DNA of 64,000 bases from Theobroma cacao (GCF_000208745.1 NC_030851.1:36372851-36436850), one strand, 5' to 3'. Shown: positions 24,001 through 35,709, counted from the first letter of the stretch. Notes: generated by a model not told the origin, from the sequence alone. A program made the numbers and translations.

Positions 24001-24220
24001 CCAATGTATATCGATGGTGCTTCCTCTCCCCCGATTTGGGGAGCAACAAATCGTGCTCCTTAGAGGAATGCCGAGATGAGTGTTCCTTGGCCAAATTTGG
24101 CATTCCCCGATCAGATTTGGCTGTGAGGTAGCCAATCGCAGGGTGGCTGGTAGGTGGGAGATAAGGTCAAATTTTTTTTTGAAAAATTATAGTTTGGTAA
24201 TTTTGAAAATTAATTAAGGG

Positions 24221-24375
24221 TAAAGTTATCCTTTCAATATTACCACGTCATCAAACAAATAAGAATATTAATCGTTGATTAACGGCTGAACTTATGTGTC
24301 CAATGAAAAATGTTTTTTTGGAGTGGAGTGTTCATTTGAAAATTAATAGACCCATGCGAAATTATGGTTAAAACT
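24221..24375 (+). repeat. 155-bp dispersed repeat, copy 1
   Basis: It runs from TAAAGTTATCCTTTCAATAT to GGTTAAAACT. A second copy of exactly the same length lies at 42185-42339 in the same orientation, sharing the ACGTCATCAAA, GATTAACGGCT and TTTTTTTGGA blocks. No coding capacity. It could be part of a non-autonomous transposon or a solo LTR fragment. Confidence 0.75.
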
Positions 24376-25895
24376 TGAAAATATTAATATATTTTATTAA
24401 ATTTGTCTCTTTCTCTCTCTCTCTCAATAACCCGTCATCAGTGAGCTTCTATTATAATAAAAATTCAGCTTCTTTGCCTAGCTGGAGAATAAATCTTCTG
24501 AACACCAAATTTATGAAAACGATGTCTCATCTGAGATACAATATTATTAATTAATATTCAAATATTCAATGACGTTATTCAGTTTACAGTAATTTTTCAA
24601 TGACTAGCAGCTTCTTCATAACTAAAGTGGCTTGTTTCTCCAATTAAATGACTCCACTTTGAAAGAGATGTAGCAAAGCATTAGTAGCATTGAAGAATAT
24701 TATGAAAATAGAATAGACCGACCTAATCGATTATATTTTAATTTATGAAGTATCGGTTTGGTCTGTTTTTGATTACTTTTGAAACAAACCGATTAATTAT
24801 TCTAACGTATTTAATAGTACCTACAAGAATCTAGCAATAAACAAAAAAATTTTGGATTGCTCATCCATTTTAGGAGATGGATTACTTAATGCTATTGAAT
24901 ATGAAAAATGTTATGTTAGTCCGAGGTAAAAAGATTGTCGGTTGGATATCATTCTTTTTGTATTTCTTAGTATAATATAAACTTAAAAGTTTCAGCAGCT
25001 TCTAAATTAAAAAAATAAAATAAAACGAAACAAAGGAAAATTGTGAAGCTCAAATCATAGGCGGATCTGCGAAGCATAGTTATTAAAATTGAATCAACCA
25101 GAGTCATATTAGCTGACTCCATTACTACTTTATGGATTGATCCGATTTTTTTGTTGGCTTAAATAAGCAAATGATTCAATCAAACTAAATGATTTTTCTC
25201 GAGTTTTTGCATTAATAAAATAATAATTAAAACGGGTTAAATCAGTCTTGATTTTGTTGACTCACCTTTAAGAAATTATATTAAATTAAAGCCACTTGGA
25301 TGCCAATAAAATTGTTAAACCTTAGTCTCAAGAAAGAAATAAGCTTTTATAAATTATAACCATAAAACCAAGCAATAAGTTTGTCAAACGACTAATGTAT
25401 TTAAAAATAGCTAGAAAAACATGTCTTGTATTTTAAATTACCGTGCAAACATGGCACACTTCGTAATTTTATTACATGTTTTGAACAGATTACTCATTTT
25501 ACTAATAGTATCAGTCTTAATCCAAACTAATGGAAAAAAACAAATTTGGAGTATCTAATTGCACATTTTTTAAATTTTAAATATCAAATCAAGAATTTGA
25601 CTATATGTAATTATATATCATTATTAAAGGTCAGAACTCAGAAAAGTTATAGCAATCCTAAAATGTTAAAGAAGCAACCATTGTGTATTATCCAATATCC
25701 TTAATAAGTGTCCCATGATCAATGTTTCTAGATTTCAGGTATATGAATATAGATAAAAAAAAAAAAGAAAGAAGATTATATGCAAGTAGAAGATTCATAA
25801 CTTGATTAAACTAAATAAAATTTTGATGGTATGATTTGTACATTTGTGTAAAATTAAGCAACTTCTTAGTGCAATTTTCCCATATATATGTGTGC

Positions 25896-25901
<6 letters not shown>

Positions 25902-25939
<38 letters not shown>
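25902..25939. repeat. (TA)n microsatellite
   Basis: About 19 uninterrupted AT dinucleotides in intergenic DNA. Confidence 0.95.
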
Positions 25940-25944
<5 letters not shown>

Positions 25945-26228
25945 AAATGCAAATTGATAGTGTTATTCAATTAAGTAAATACTTGTATCAATTAAACCAT
26001 GGATAATTTCTTTTTATATAAGAAACAATAATCCATGATCACAAGATCTTATTAGCTAGACTTTTATGTTAAAATCTATTGAATCATTTAAGTTAACGTA
26101 TGTATTGCACTCGATATTGAAACAAATTCTAATCAATATATAGTTATAAAGCTTATGGTATATATATAATAGCTGCAAGATCTAGAAAGAAACTTGTAAA
26201 ATTACACTTGGAATCACTCACTATCGAA

Positions 26229-28345
26229 TCAGAACAGCGGAGCCCTTAAAGGGACGCCTTTTCTAGTTTGCCTTCGCCTTCGCTTCTTGGTTGATGGTAG
26301 TCGAACATATGCTTCACCTTCATCTTTGAGACAGCGGAGGAGTTTACTGTGAAGATTATTACTGGTTTCTTCTCTGTGTTCCTGGCCGTATATGTCTAAA
26401 ACCTGTCGAGAAATATTAATGGTAAAACTAAACCGATGTAAAATCTGCAGGACAAAAAGAGAAGAAAGTTACCTTGCATGCTATACTGCAATAGAGTGAA
26501 TTATCTTGCAGATTTTTGTCACAAATGATACAGCTATAATCCCTTGAATTGCTTTGTTGTTGCTGTTGCTGCTGCTGCTGATGGTGAGTTCTTTGCTTCA
26601 AGAATAGGACTTTGGCTTTATTCGTATGATAACTCTGCCAACAGTATATATTTCTATATATAGTCAGTGTATGTGATCTGCAATTCTGCACTAGATCATA
26701 GAATCAGCAGTTCTCTTCGCTTACCCTAACCCATAATGCCATATAGCGGAATCAATGACTTAATGTTCTAAATGCAGGTAAATATATTTTAAGAAAGGGT
26801 CAATCACAAATTTAGGGTTAGGGTAGATGATAATTTTCATTAATGGTCGAAAGAAAAACTTGAAATATATATATACATGTAGCTTACTTACAAGACCATG
26901 GCACAGCTTTGATTGGTAGCCATATACCATGCATCCAAAGCGGAGTTGCAGACCTCAGACGTGTGCCACAATCATTTATTGCATGCTTTGATAGGAATTT
27001 AATTTTAAGAGAATATTGTCCTACATATATTGCCTAACAATGTATACGGGCGGTAGGTGCATCATTAAATTTTCTCAGCCTAATTGTTTACAAAAAAAGT
27101 TTGAAATCTCTGGGTTCTGGTTATTGCGTATTAAAAATGGTCCCTATCATTAAATAAGTACATATTGATTTAAAGGATAATGATTAACATTTATTAAGAT
27201 TCATGTATGGTTGTAATTTTTACTACTTACTCTTTTAATTATTTTTGTTTCGATTAATCAAAAGTTATTAGAGAAAGCAAAAGTAAATTTGTACATACTT
27301 AAAAAAATGAAGAAGCAAAGCTAACATAAAAGCAAAAATTGTATTTGACGAAATAATGCAATTAACTTTAACACATTATAATCGTACATTTTGTTATTTA
27401 AATAGATAAAATTTATTTCTTAATAATTCAAAATTATTAATAATATTTTTATATCTAAACACACTTTTTAAATTTCTCTTTTTAAAAAGAAGAAAACAAA
27501 TTCAACGTTTGTCTGATAATGATTAATTGTTGGTTCATTTGTCAGGTGTTTTATTATGCAATGATATGATCTAAATTGTAAATTTAATTTTTTAGACCTG
27601 TTTAAGTCGACAGAACGCGAGTTCTTGTCTGCATGGTCTGTTTTGATCATATTTTTTATTCTAACGGAGGATAATCAGATTTGATGGAAAAAAAAATTCA
27701 ACATTTGTATCTACAAAAAGACAATTAATGAACATATAAATGATTGATTAATTAAAATAGAAAAAAAAATTAGACTGTAGGAATCTGACCTGGATACCAG
27801 AACAATTGAAGAGCTTGCACAAGTCTTGTCGATTGATGACATCGCTGTATATGTATCTTCGAATCTTCAATATCATATATAATGAATGGTTAATTAGTCG
27901 AAAATCTACTTCTTAAGTAGTTAGTTTTTTCAACTAATTAATTAAACTGAGAAAATATGAAGGAAAAGAAGAGACCTTAACATGCTTGTGAATAGCATGA
28001 GCAGAGAGGCAATGAGAACAAAAGGACTGAAGGCAGTCGATGCAGAATCGGTCTAACTCATTCTTCTTTTCGTTCGGATGACTGACGCAATTTCTAAAGA
28101 ATATGGTGTTATACATAACAATTACCCATGGCGGCACCACAGCAAAACTAGTCTTCTGCAAAGACCAAAAACAGATTGATCATAAATATAACCAAGAAAA
28201 TGGATGGAACTGCATAAAAGATATATGAAAATGAAGGGCAGAAGAGAAAAGGAGAGAGAGAGAAAAGAAGGAGAAGGGGGAATAATTTTTGTACTTGTTG
28301 AGTTTTGGAAGCATGCAGTCTTTTGAAGCCTAAGGTCCTTCCCAT
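26229..28345 (-). CDS. PLATZ-family zinc-binding transcription factor, five exons
   Basis: Coding exons on the minus strand are 28345-28295, 28155-27976, 27864-27790, 26634-26473 and 26402-26229, giving 213 residues. All four introns are GT-AG and in phase 0. PLATZ proteins are plant-specific nuclear factors that bind A/T-rich DNA and repress transcription. The first zinc-binding cluster uses C40, H43, C55, C58, C63, C66, H70 and H73 (ELDRFCIDCLQSFCSHC). The core continues as IRRYIYSDVINRQDL and LFNCSGIQ, and the second cluster uses C137, C140, C151 and C155. A polyglutamine run (residues 121-129) and a basic C-terminus (KKRRRRQTRKGVP) follow. I chose the ATG at 28345 because it has a good context (ACCATGG) and lies about 70 bp downstream of a TATA box; an in-frame ATG at 28456 lies upstream of that box. 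The usual WLxxLL lead-in is altered to WVIVMYNTIFF. The frame is intact and the length is normal for the family. Confidence 0.9.
26553..26581 (-). repeat. Polyglutamine-coding CAG/CAA tract in the PLATZ gene
   Basis: Nine consecutive glutamine codons (CAG and CAA mixed on the minus strand) lie in exon 4, between the KVLFLKQR segment and the second zinc cluster. Other PLATZ proteins are variable at this linker. The tract may be length-polymorphic. Confidence 0.9.
26635..27789 (-). other. Third intron of the PLATZ gene (1,155 bp)
   Basis: The donor GT is at 27789-27788 and the acceptor TTGGCAG ends at 26635. It is AT-rich. No inserted coding sequence was recognised; a short open frame near 27468-27650 has no familiar features. 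Confidence 0.8.
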
Positions 28346-28410
28346 GGTTTTTGGTTGTCCAAGCAGATTCTTACGTTTTCCTTCGCCGTCTCTGTCATCA
28401 ACGTATCGAC

Positions 28411-28420
28411 TTATAAATAG
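28411..28420 (-). promoter_or_regulatory. Candidate TATA box of the PLATZ gene
   Basis: The minus strand reads CTATTTATAA, 66-75 bp upstream of the chosen ATG. This would leave a 5' UTR of about 35-45 nt if transcription starts some 30 bp downstream. It supports the ATG at 28345 over the one at 28456. Confidence 0.5.
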
Positions 28421-28963
28421 CTTCTTCGCTTTCCCTTTTGCTGGAGTTTCGTACACTTATACTTCATTAGTTTTTGAATGAGACTTTGCCATGTCAGCAT
28501 TTCAGTTTGGACAAAAAAACACCCACGAGTTACTCTACTTAAATCAAATTATAGTTTTAATTCAATTGTTATCATTAACTCTCCCCCCACCCCCCCAAAA
28601 AAAGAAAGTATATAGCCTTCTCCAGTTCATTTACTTACCTCAGAATAAGTCTAAATTTGAATCCATAACTCTAAATTTCTTTAAAAGAAATCAATTTTGG
28701 GTTATAAAATATTGGTTATATATATAAATATATACAGAAGAATATATTTTCTCAAAATATTGGTTGAATATTATCATCTTGAGAAATTATTATATAGGTT
28801 CACCTATCATGTCAATTTTAAATTTAATAAATTCAAAATGCTAGATGTAATTAAAAATCATAATGTCAAATTAATAAAAAAGTACTATCCATATATGTTC
28901 TTGTGGAGTGAATAATTTCACAAATTTATAATTGACATGGTAAGAAGAGAGATAGTATGAAGG

Positions 28964-28966
<3 letters not shown>

Positions 28967-29012
<46 letters not shown>
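28967..29012. repeat. (TA)n microsatellite abutting an assembly gap
   Basis: About 23 TA units run directly into the N block, so the true length is unknown. Confidence 0.9.
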
Positions 29013-29055
29013 NNNNNNNNNNNNNNNNNNNNNNNNNNNNNNNNNNNNNNNNNNN
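29013..29055. other. Assembly gap (43 N)
   Basis: The run of N follows a TA microsatellite, a common cause of assembly breaks. The real length may differ. Confidence 0.98.
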
Positions 29056-29647
29056 ATTATATGTGGGCATTAATTCAATTAATTAGGACTAGAAATTTTA
29101 GAATGTTCAATGCTGCCCAGTGGTTTGTTCTTTTACTTATGTCGATTAGCGAATTAAAAGCTACAAGTGTTTAATTATGGGATTAAACTCAAATTAATTA
29201 AGAATCGTCAGGTCAAGCCTTGCTTATTGCATGTCGGATACAGGGAAGGGAAAAAAACAAAAGAGGGGGTTAAGCCCACTTTAACTATTGTGCATGCTAC
29301 ATTCATGTGTTTGCTTTGTGAGGATGGGATGGTGGGTTATCTCTATCATCCCCCTCCTGCTCTAGATTCTTTAAATCCGTACACCTTTACATTGATAGCA
29401 GCAACCTGCAGCCATTTACTCTCTACACCAAAACGACATTAAACTTTCCATCAGCTAGCATTCTTTCATCACTCCTCCATTTAATTTTTTTCATTTCCCC
29501 TTTGCTGCTTTTGTTGAGTATATAATTCCAGTTGCATAAATTTTACACCTACCTCACCTAACCCTCTGTACAGCCGATACGTTCATACAAGGCTAATTAA
29601 AAACAACCCAAAACTAGGGATAGCACATCTCCTAATCTTTTACTAAA

Positions 29648-29652
29648 ATTAT
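29648..29652. repeat. Target-site duplication ATTAT (left copy)
   Basis: ATTAT directly before the copia 5' LTR; the identical ATTAT follows the 3' LTR at 35710-35714. Confidence 0.9.
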
Positions 29653-30417
29653 TGTTCGAAAATAGTATATTTCATAAGGTTCAAACATTTCATATTGCCA
29701 AGATATATAAAAGGTGAATGATTTATATATGAAAACCAACTATGGACTTGTTGCAAGTAAGGAAAACGGAGTGGGCTCGCGCGCACACAAAATTAGACCA
29801 AACTTTTAAAAATTTCATATTTCTCCCCCCCTGCGCCGAATATACACGTAGGCTGTGCCCAAGTGACTTTTTGTACCTTGGCTTTAATTTTTTTTAAGCT
29901 TTTGCAACATTTGATTAAATCAAACTCAAACTCTATTATGCTTACCTGGTTCTCCTAGTTTTGCTTAACGTTTATTCTGTTTTTGCTTCAACGTTTATCT
30001 GACTTAGTTAAATGGTTGACCAAGTTTTTCTCAACTCCCTGATCTGGTGTAAGGTTCACTCTCCTCCATGCCTATAAATACAGCCTTACACCCTCACTCA
30101 CAACACACACCAAAGCTTTTCTTTTCTTAAGCTTTCTCGACTAATTTCCTCTACCTCTTTTCTTCTCATAAGCTTATTTGCCTCCTCTCTTTTATAACTG
30201 GGTTTTCACTTTTCTGTTGTTCCTATCATCCCTTAATAGTTTGTGCAAACTATAAGGAAGGGTTTGTTGAATCTTGGAGGATAGCCGCTACAGTCCTTTT
30301 GCACCGAATTTTATACTTTGAAAGGGCGAAAATTATTATTAAGGATAGTGATACCATGCCTCAGACCAATTACTATTTTTACTTGTTTTATTTTCCTTGT
30401 TGCTAATTTTTCTAACA
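29653..30417 (+). repeat. 5' LTR of the copia element
   Basis: 765 bp, from TGTTCGAAAATAG to TTTTTCTAACA. A TATA box (CCTATAAATAC) lies at 30071-30081 and is followed by a CT-rich leader, consistent with the U3/R boundary just downstream. Confidence 0.93.
30071..30081 (+). promoter_or_regulatory. TATA box in the copia 5' LTR
   Basis: CCTATAAATAC is conserved at the equivalent place in the 3' LTR (35362-35372), with CACCCTCACTCACAAC downstream in both copies. Confidence 0.7.
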
Positions 30418-30429
30418 TTCTTAAGGATA

Positions 30430-31475
30430 ATGGATTCCCACGTTGATAATGCTACTGCCACTGTTCCTAATGCTGCCTCTATCCCTACTGCCACCACCAC
30501 TGTCAACGGTTCCCCTATAGCTCCGACTCCGATGACTAGTCCTCTTATACCCTCGACTTCATATGCCAAACTATTTCCAACTATTTCCAAAATAGAAGTC
30601 TTTGATAGCAGAAACTTCAAAAGGTGGCAAGAAAGATTTTTTCAATCCTTGATGTTCATGGGGTCGCTTTTGCACTAATTGATTTCAAGCCAGATGATAT
30701 CAAGATGTTGGAACCATGGATGCATGCAAATAAGGTATGCAAGCATACAATCATTAGCACACTTTCTAATGAGTTGTTTGATATATACAACCCTTACAAA
30801 GAAGCAAAGCAAATATAAGAGTCAATGATAGCCAAATACATTGCTGAAGATGTTAGGAAACAGAAGTTCATGATTGGCAACTTTTATCACTGGAAGATGA
30901 CAGATGACAAGGACATCAAGAGTCAGATCAATGAATACCACAAGCTGGTGGATGATTTGAAGGTTAAAAAAATCAACTTGCAAGAAGAGTTCGTTGTTGG
31001 GTTGTTGATTGAGAAGCTACCAGAATCTTGGAATGGATACAAGCAACAACTAAAGCACAAGGAAAAGCAGTTGTCACTTGCAGATTTAATTGTGCACATC
31101 ATCATTGAAGACACAACCCGCAGGGAGATTAAGGCCTCCAAAGCTAAGGAAATTACAACTAAAGCTAATCTGGTGCAAGGCATAACCCAACGTCAACAAA
31201 GGTACCCTTACGAACTTGATCATAAACCTAAAGCTCCTCATCCCACCTTCAAAAAGAAGGGTAGTTGTTTTGTTTGTGGAAAGCCAGGGCATCATGCAGC
31301 ACAATGCAAGAAAAGAACAAAGGGAAATGACAAACCTGCTAATCCAAAAGTCAACTTGGTCAAAGCAGATGAATCCGACGATGTAATTGTTGCGGTCATT
31401 TCACAAGCAAATATGGTGGCCATTGTGAAGGAATGGGTGGTAGACTCAGGTGCTACCAGCATATTTGTGCAAACA
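30430..31475 (+). pseudogene. Copia gag with zinc knuckle and start of protease
   Basis: The start is ATG at 30430 (MDSHVDNATATVPN). The UBN2-type gag body (ARKIFSILDVHGVAFALIDF onward, then QEEFVVGLLIEKLPESWNGY) runs to about 31100. The CCHC knuckle CFVCGKPGHHAAQC is at 31267-31308. The retropepsin active site VVDSGATSIF is near 31433-31465. Lesions: a one-base loss near 30635 (the reading moves from KRWQERFF to the IFSILDV frame), a TAA at 30816-30818, and a frame change at about 31472 just after the active site. Gag forms the particle; the protease cleaves the polyprotein. Confidence 0.9.
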
Positions 31476-32480
31476 TAAATGCCTTTACCTCATATACTCT
31501 TGTAGGGGAAGGAGAAGAGACAATATACCTTGGTGATTCTCGAACTGCTCAAGTTCTTGGTAAAAGGAAAGTCCTTCTTAAGCTCGCATCTGGCAAGACC
31601 CTAGCTCTAAATGATGTTCTTCATGTTCCCAATATAAGGGCAAACCTGGTATCTGTGGCCTATTAGGCAAGGTTAGGGTGAAAGTGTCATTCGAATCTGA
31701 CAAGATCTTGATGACAAAAAATAATGTGTTTGTGGGTAAAGGTTATTGCAATCAGGGACTCTTTGTACTTAACATTTTCAATGTTTTGAATGAAAATGGT
31801 AATTCTTCTACTTACATGATTGACTCTGTTGATTTATGGCATGGTAGACTATGACATTTTAGCATTCCTTATATTAAGAAAATGCAATCACTGGGTTTAA
31901 TTTCGAGTATTAAAAATAAATGCTTTAATAAATGCGAAATATGTGCTGAAACAAAATTAACTAAGAAAAGTTGTATTTCAGTAAATAAGGAATCTAAATT
32001 ATTAAGTTTAATTCATATAGACTTAGGAGATCTAAAACAAACTGCGACTAGAGGTGGTAAGCAATACTATGTTACATTTATTGACGATTATTCTAGATTT
32101 ACCAAAGTTTATTTGCTTAAGCATAAAGATGAAGCTTTTGACATGTTTATTAAATATAAAGCTAAGGTAGAAAATTAACTAAATAAAAAGATAAAAAGAA
32201 TTAGATCAGATAGAGGGGGTGAATATATACCGATTAATGATATTTGTGAAAAAGAAGGAATAATTCATGAAATTACTCCTCCATATTCTCCTGAATCAAA
32301 TGGTGTAGCTGAAAGAAAAAATAGAACATTAAAAAAAATGATGAACTCTATGCTTGTTAGTTCCAATGCATAAGAAAATTTATGGGGTGAAGCTTTATTA
32401 TCTGCATGTCATATTCAAAATAGAATACCTTATAAGAAAACTGATAAGACACTTTATGAATTATGGAAAGGTTATTCTCC
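31476..32480 (+). pseudogene. Copia protease end and integrase
   Basis: The protease continues at 31480-31670 (LKLASGKTLALNDVLHVPNI). The GAG-pre-integrase motif LWHGRL at 31834-31851 is followed by a TGA (31852-31854). The core reads YYVTFIDDYSRFTKVYLL (about 32060-32120), RSDRGGEY (about 32204) and SPESNGVAERKNRTLKKMM (about 32287-32345), so the D, D and E of the catalytic triad are all visible. Stops: TAG near 31664, TAA 32176-32178, TAA 32371-32373. The enzyme would insert the DNA copy; it is broken by nonsense codons, not by loss of catalytic residues. Confidence 0.88.
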
Positions 32481-32493
32481 TAATTTAAAATAT

Positions 32494-34389
32494 TTGAAAG
32501 TATGGGAGTGTCTAGCTAAAGTAATGCTTCCTGAATTTAAGAAGAGAAAAATTGGTTCTAAGACATCTGATTGCATGTTTATTGGTTATGCTGAACATAG
32601 TGCTGCATATAGATTTCTTGTATTAAAAAGTAATGTTCTTGATTGTAATACAATTGTTGAAACAAAGAACACCGAATTTTTTGAGCATATCTTTCCATTA
32701 AGAACTGATACAATTTCTCATGCACCTTTTAGTAAAAATGATTTTGAAATACAAAATGATGATTTGAGAAAGAGTAAAAGACCAAGGAAGGAAATTTCTT
32801 TTGGTAATGATTTTTATACTTATATTGTAGATAATGATCCTTTAACTTATGTTGATGCAATTTCTTATAAAGAAAGTTTATTTTGGAAAAAAGCCATACA
32901 AAATGAGATTGATTCGATTTTACAAAATCAAACTTGGGAATTAGTTGATTTACCACCTGTAGCCAAACCAATTGGTTGCAAATGGATTTTTAAAAGGAAA
33001 TTTAATCCTGATGGTTCTATTGTTAAATATAAAGCTAGATTAGTTGCAAAGGGTTTTACTCAAAAACCAAATATTGACTATTTTGATACTTTTGCCCCAG
33101 TAACAAGAATTGCATCAATTCGTGTTTTATTTGCCTTAACTTCAACTTACAAACTTGTTGTTCATCAAATGGATGTAAAAACCGCTTTTTTAAATGGTGA
33201 TTTAGAAGAAGAAAATTATATGGCACAACCCGAGAGATGTATTCTTCCTGGTCAAGAAAACAAAGTTTGTAAATTGATTAAATCATTATTGGGTTGAAAC
33301 AAGCACTAAAACAATGGCATGAGAAATTTGATCAAGTTCTTGTTAGTAATGGATTTTCTACTGTTAGAGTTGATAAATGTGTGTACACAAAAAACTGTTG
33401 ATAGTGGATGTGTGATTATTAGCTTATATGTTGATGATATGCTTATTTTTGGTACATGCATTGATGTGGTCAATAAAATAAAATGCTTTTTAGCTTCTAA
33501 ATTTAACATGAAAGATTTGGGAGAAGTCAAAGATATTTTGGGTATTAAAATCATAAGATGTGATAGTGGCTTAATGCTAACACAAGAGCATTATGTTGAG
33601 AGGTTACTTAAAAGGTTTGGACATTTTGATGTCACACCTGTGAGTACTCCTTATGATAGTAATATCCAATTAAAGAAAAATAGAGGTGATAGTGTAGCTC
33701 AGTCTGAGTATGCACAGATTATTGGGAGTCTGATGCATTTGATGAATTATACTCGACCAGATATAGCTTATGTTGTATGTAGACTGAGCAGATATACACA
33801 AAGTCCTAATAGAGATCATTGGACTGCCTTGAATAGGGTGATGAAATATTTGAAAGGTACCATAAACTATGGTATTTTATATAATGGATTTCCCGTTGTA
33901 TTAGAAGAATACAGTGATGCTAACTGGATCTCAAATTCAGATGAGATAAAATCTACAAGTGGTTATGTATTCACCCTTGGTGGGGGTGCTATAACTTGGA
34001 AATCAGCCAAACAAACAATAATTGCTAAATCTACAATGGAGTCAGAATTTATAGCTTTAGAGTTGGCTAGCAATGAGGCTGAGTGGTTGAGAAACCTCTT
34101 AGCAAATATTTCGTTGGGAACGAAACCAACACCTTCTGTGTCCATGCATTGTGATTGCCAAGCGACAATAGCCATTTCAAAGAATAAAACTTTCAATGGT
34201 AAAAATAGACACATTTATTTGAGACATGATGTAGTAAAGCAGCTGCTTAGAGATGGAATTATATCCATTAATTATGTGAAGTCCAAGCTGAATTTGGCCG
34301 ATCCTTTGACTAAGCCTCTGGGAAGAAAATTAATTAATGCTACATCGAGGGGAATAAGACTTAAGCCAAATGAGGAAATCAACAAATAA
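32494..34389 (+). pseudogene. Copia reverse transcriptase and RNase H
   Basis: RVT_2-type RT is at 32880-33560, with NQTWELVDLPPVAKPIGCKW, VKYKARLVAKGFTQ, APVTRIASIRVLFAL and QMDVKTAFLNGDLEEE. The catalytic box [10 protein letters not shown] lies near 33426-33455. After a long connecting stretch ([33 protein letters not shown]) comes RNase H, with [31 protein letters not shown] and [15 protein letters not shown]. The frame is open from 33319 to the stop at 34389. Two frameshifts, near 33293 and 33390, separate the first 270 codons from the YVDD half. Active-site residues are conserved. Confidence 0.9.
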
Positions 34390-34946
34390 TAGTAACCCAA
34401 CTTATGTGATTGGAAATCCCAAGAATTAGGTTCATAGAGTTAATAACAAGTTATTTGTTGATAAATTAATACTCTATTGAAATTATTGTCCCTCCTATGG
34501 TGTGTAAGTAGTGTAAAACTGCAATGCAAGAGAGGTTGAGTTAAACTTTTAATGCATTCCATATCCCTTTTGGATAGTGTATTATACTGCAGTATACACT
34601 TGATGGAATCAACCTATATAAGTGTGGAGTGGGGCTGCTCCTATGAGAATTATGGAAAATTCTCTAGAGCATTTATAAATAACCAGGCACGCGCATGGTC
34701 TATTCGCGCAAAATCGCGTTGAACAGCAGAAATTGTGGGGGTGTAATGTGATTGATAAAAACTATATTTCACATAAAGAACTTTGGTTCATATAAGTTAT
34801 AAACTTTACCAAAATTTTGTTACTTATATTTCATTCTTTCTAGGGGTGGTTCATAGCTTAAAAAGCACCAGTCACGATGCATTACACTCAAATGAAATTT
34901 AACCCAACAAAACTTCTTATAAAACCTTATGAAATATGTGGGGGAT
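34390..34946 (+). other. 3' untranslated region and PPT of the copia element
   Basis: Non-coding. The purine tract ATGTGGGGGAT directly precedes the 3' LTR at 34947 and is the likely plus-strand primer. Confidence 0.7.
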
Positions 34947-35709
34947 TGTTGAAAAATAGTGTATTTCATAAGGTTCAAACATCTCATATTGTCAAAATAC
35001 ATAAAAGGTGAATGCTTTATATATGAAAATCAACTATGGGCTTGTTGCAAGTAAGGAAAACGAAGTGGGCTCGCGCGTACACAAGATTGGGCCAAACCTT
35101 TAGAAAATTCAGATTCTCCCCCTGCGCGCGAATATACAAGTGGGCTGTGCCCAAGTGACTTTTTGTACCTTGGCTTTAATTTTTTTAAGCTTTTCTAGCT
35201 TTTGATTAAATTAAACTCAAACTCTATCATGCTTACCTGGTTCTCCTAGTTTTGCTCAACGTTTATCCTGGTTTTGCTTCAACGTTTATCTGACTTAGTT
35301 AAATGGCTGACCAGGTTTTTCTCAACTCCCAGATCTGGTGCAACGTTCACTCCTCTCCATGCCTATAAATACAGCCTTACACCCTCACTCACAACACACA
35401 CCAAAGCTTTTCTTTTCTTAAGCTTTCTTGACTAATTTCCTCTGCCTTTTTTCTTCTCATAAGCTTCTTTGCCTCCTCTCTTTTATAACTGGGTTTTCAC
35501 TTTTCTATTGTTCTTGTCATCCCTTAATAGTTTGTGCAAACTATAAGGAAGGGGCTGTTGAATCCTGGAGGATAGCCGCTACAGTCCTTTTGCACCGAGT
35601 TTTATACTCTAAAGGGGCGAAAATTATCCTTAAGGACAGTGATACCACGCCTTACACCAATTACTATTTTTACTTGTTTTATTTTCCTTTGTTACTAATT
35701 TTTCTAACA
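34947..35709 (+). repeat. 3' LTR of the copia element
   Basis: 763 bp, from TGTTGAAAAATAG to TTTTTCTAACA, with the same TATA box (35362-35372) as the 5' copy. The 113-codon open frame at its end is LTR sequence running into flank and is not a gene. Confidence 0.93.

Larger units (their letters stand above)
24001..26228. other. Intergenic AT-rich DNA with one dispersed repeat and a (TA)n run
   Basis: No convincing gene was seen. Contents recognised: a slightly GC-richer unique-looking stretch (24010-24160), the 155-bp dispersed repeat at 24221-24375, and a (TA)n microsatellite at 25902-25939. The right end is the 3' flank of the PLATZ gene. Confidence 0.6.
28421..29647. other. Intergenic DNA upstream of PLATZ with a gap
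   Basis: Contains PLATZ upstream DNA, a C-rich tract (28583-28597), a (TA)n run ending in a 43-base block of N (29013-29055), and AT-rich sequence up to the copia element. The 91-codon frame near 29167-29442 shows no family features and I do not call it a gene. Confidence 0.6.
29653..35709 (+). mobile_element. Ty1/copia retrotransposon, near full length
   Basis: The 6,057-bp element has LTRs at 29653-30417 and 34947-35709 and target duplication ATTAT. The coding order on the plus strand is gag, protease, integrase, RT, RNase H (30430-34389), the copia order. LTRs differ at about 9% over a 137-bp stretch compared by eye. The coding region carries a handful of point lesions rather than large deletions. 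No standard primer-binding site follows the 5' LTR: gag's ATG begins 12 bases after it. I do not assign it to a named copia lineage. Confidence 0.93.

Noticed and set aside
29167..29442. 91-codon open frame next to the gap
   Set aside because: No recognisable motif, no splice or promoter context, and close to unassembled sequence.
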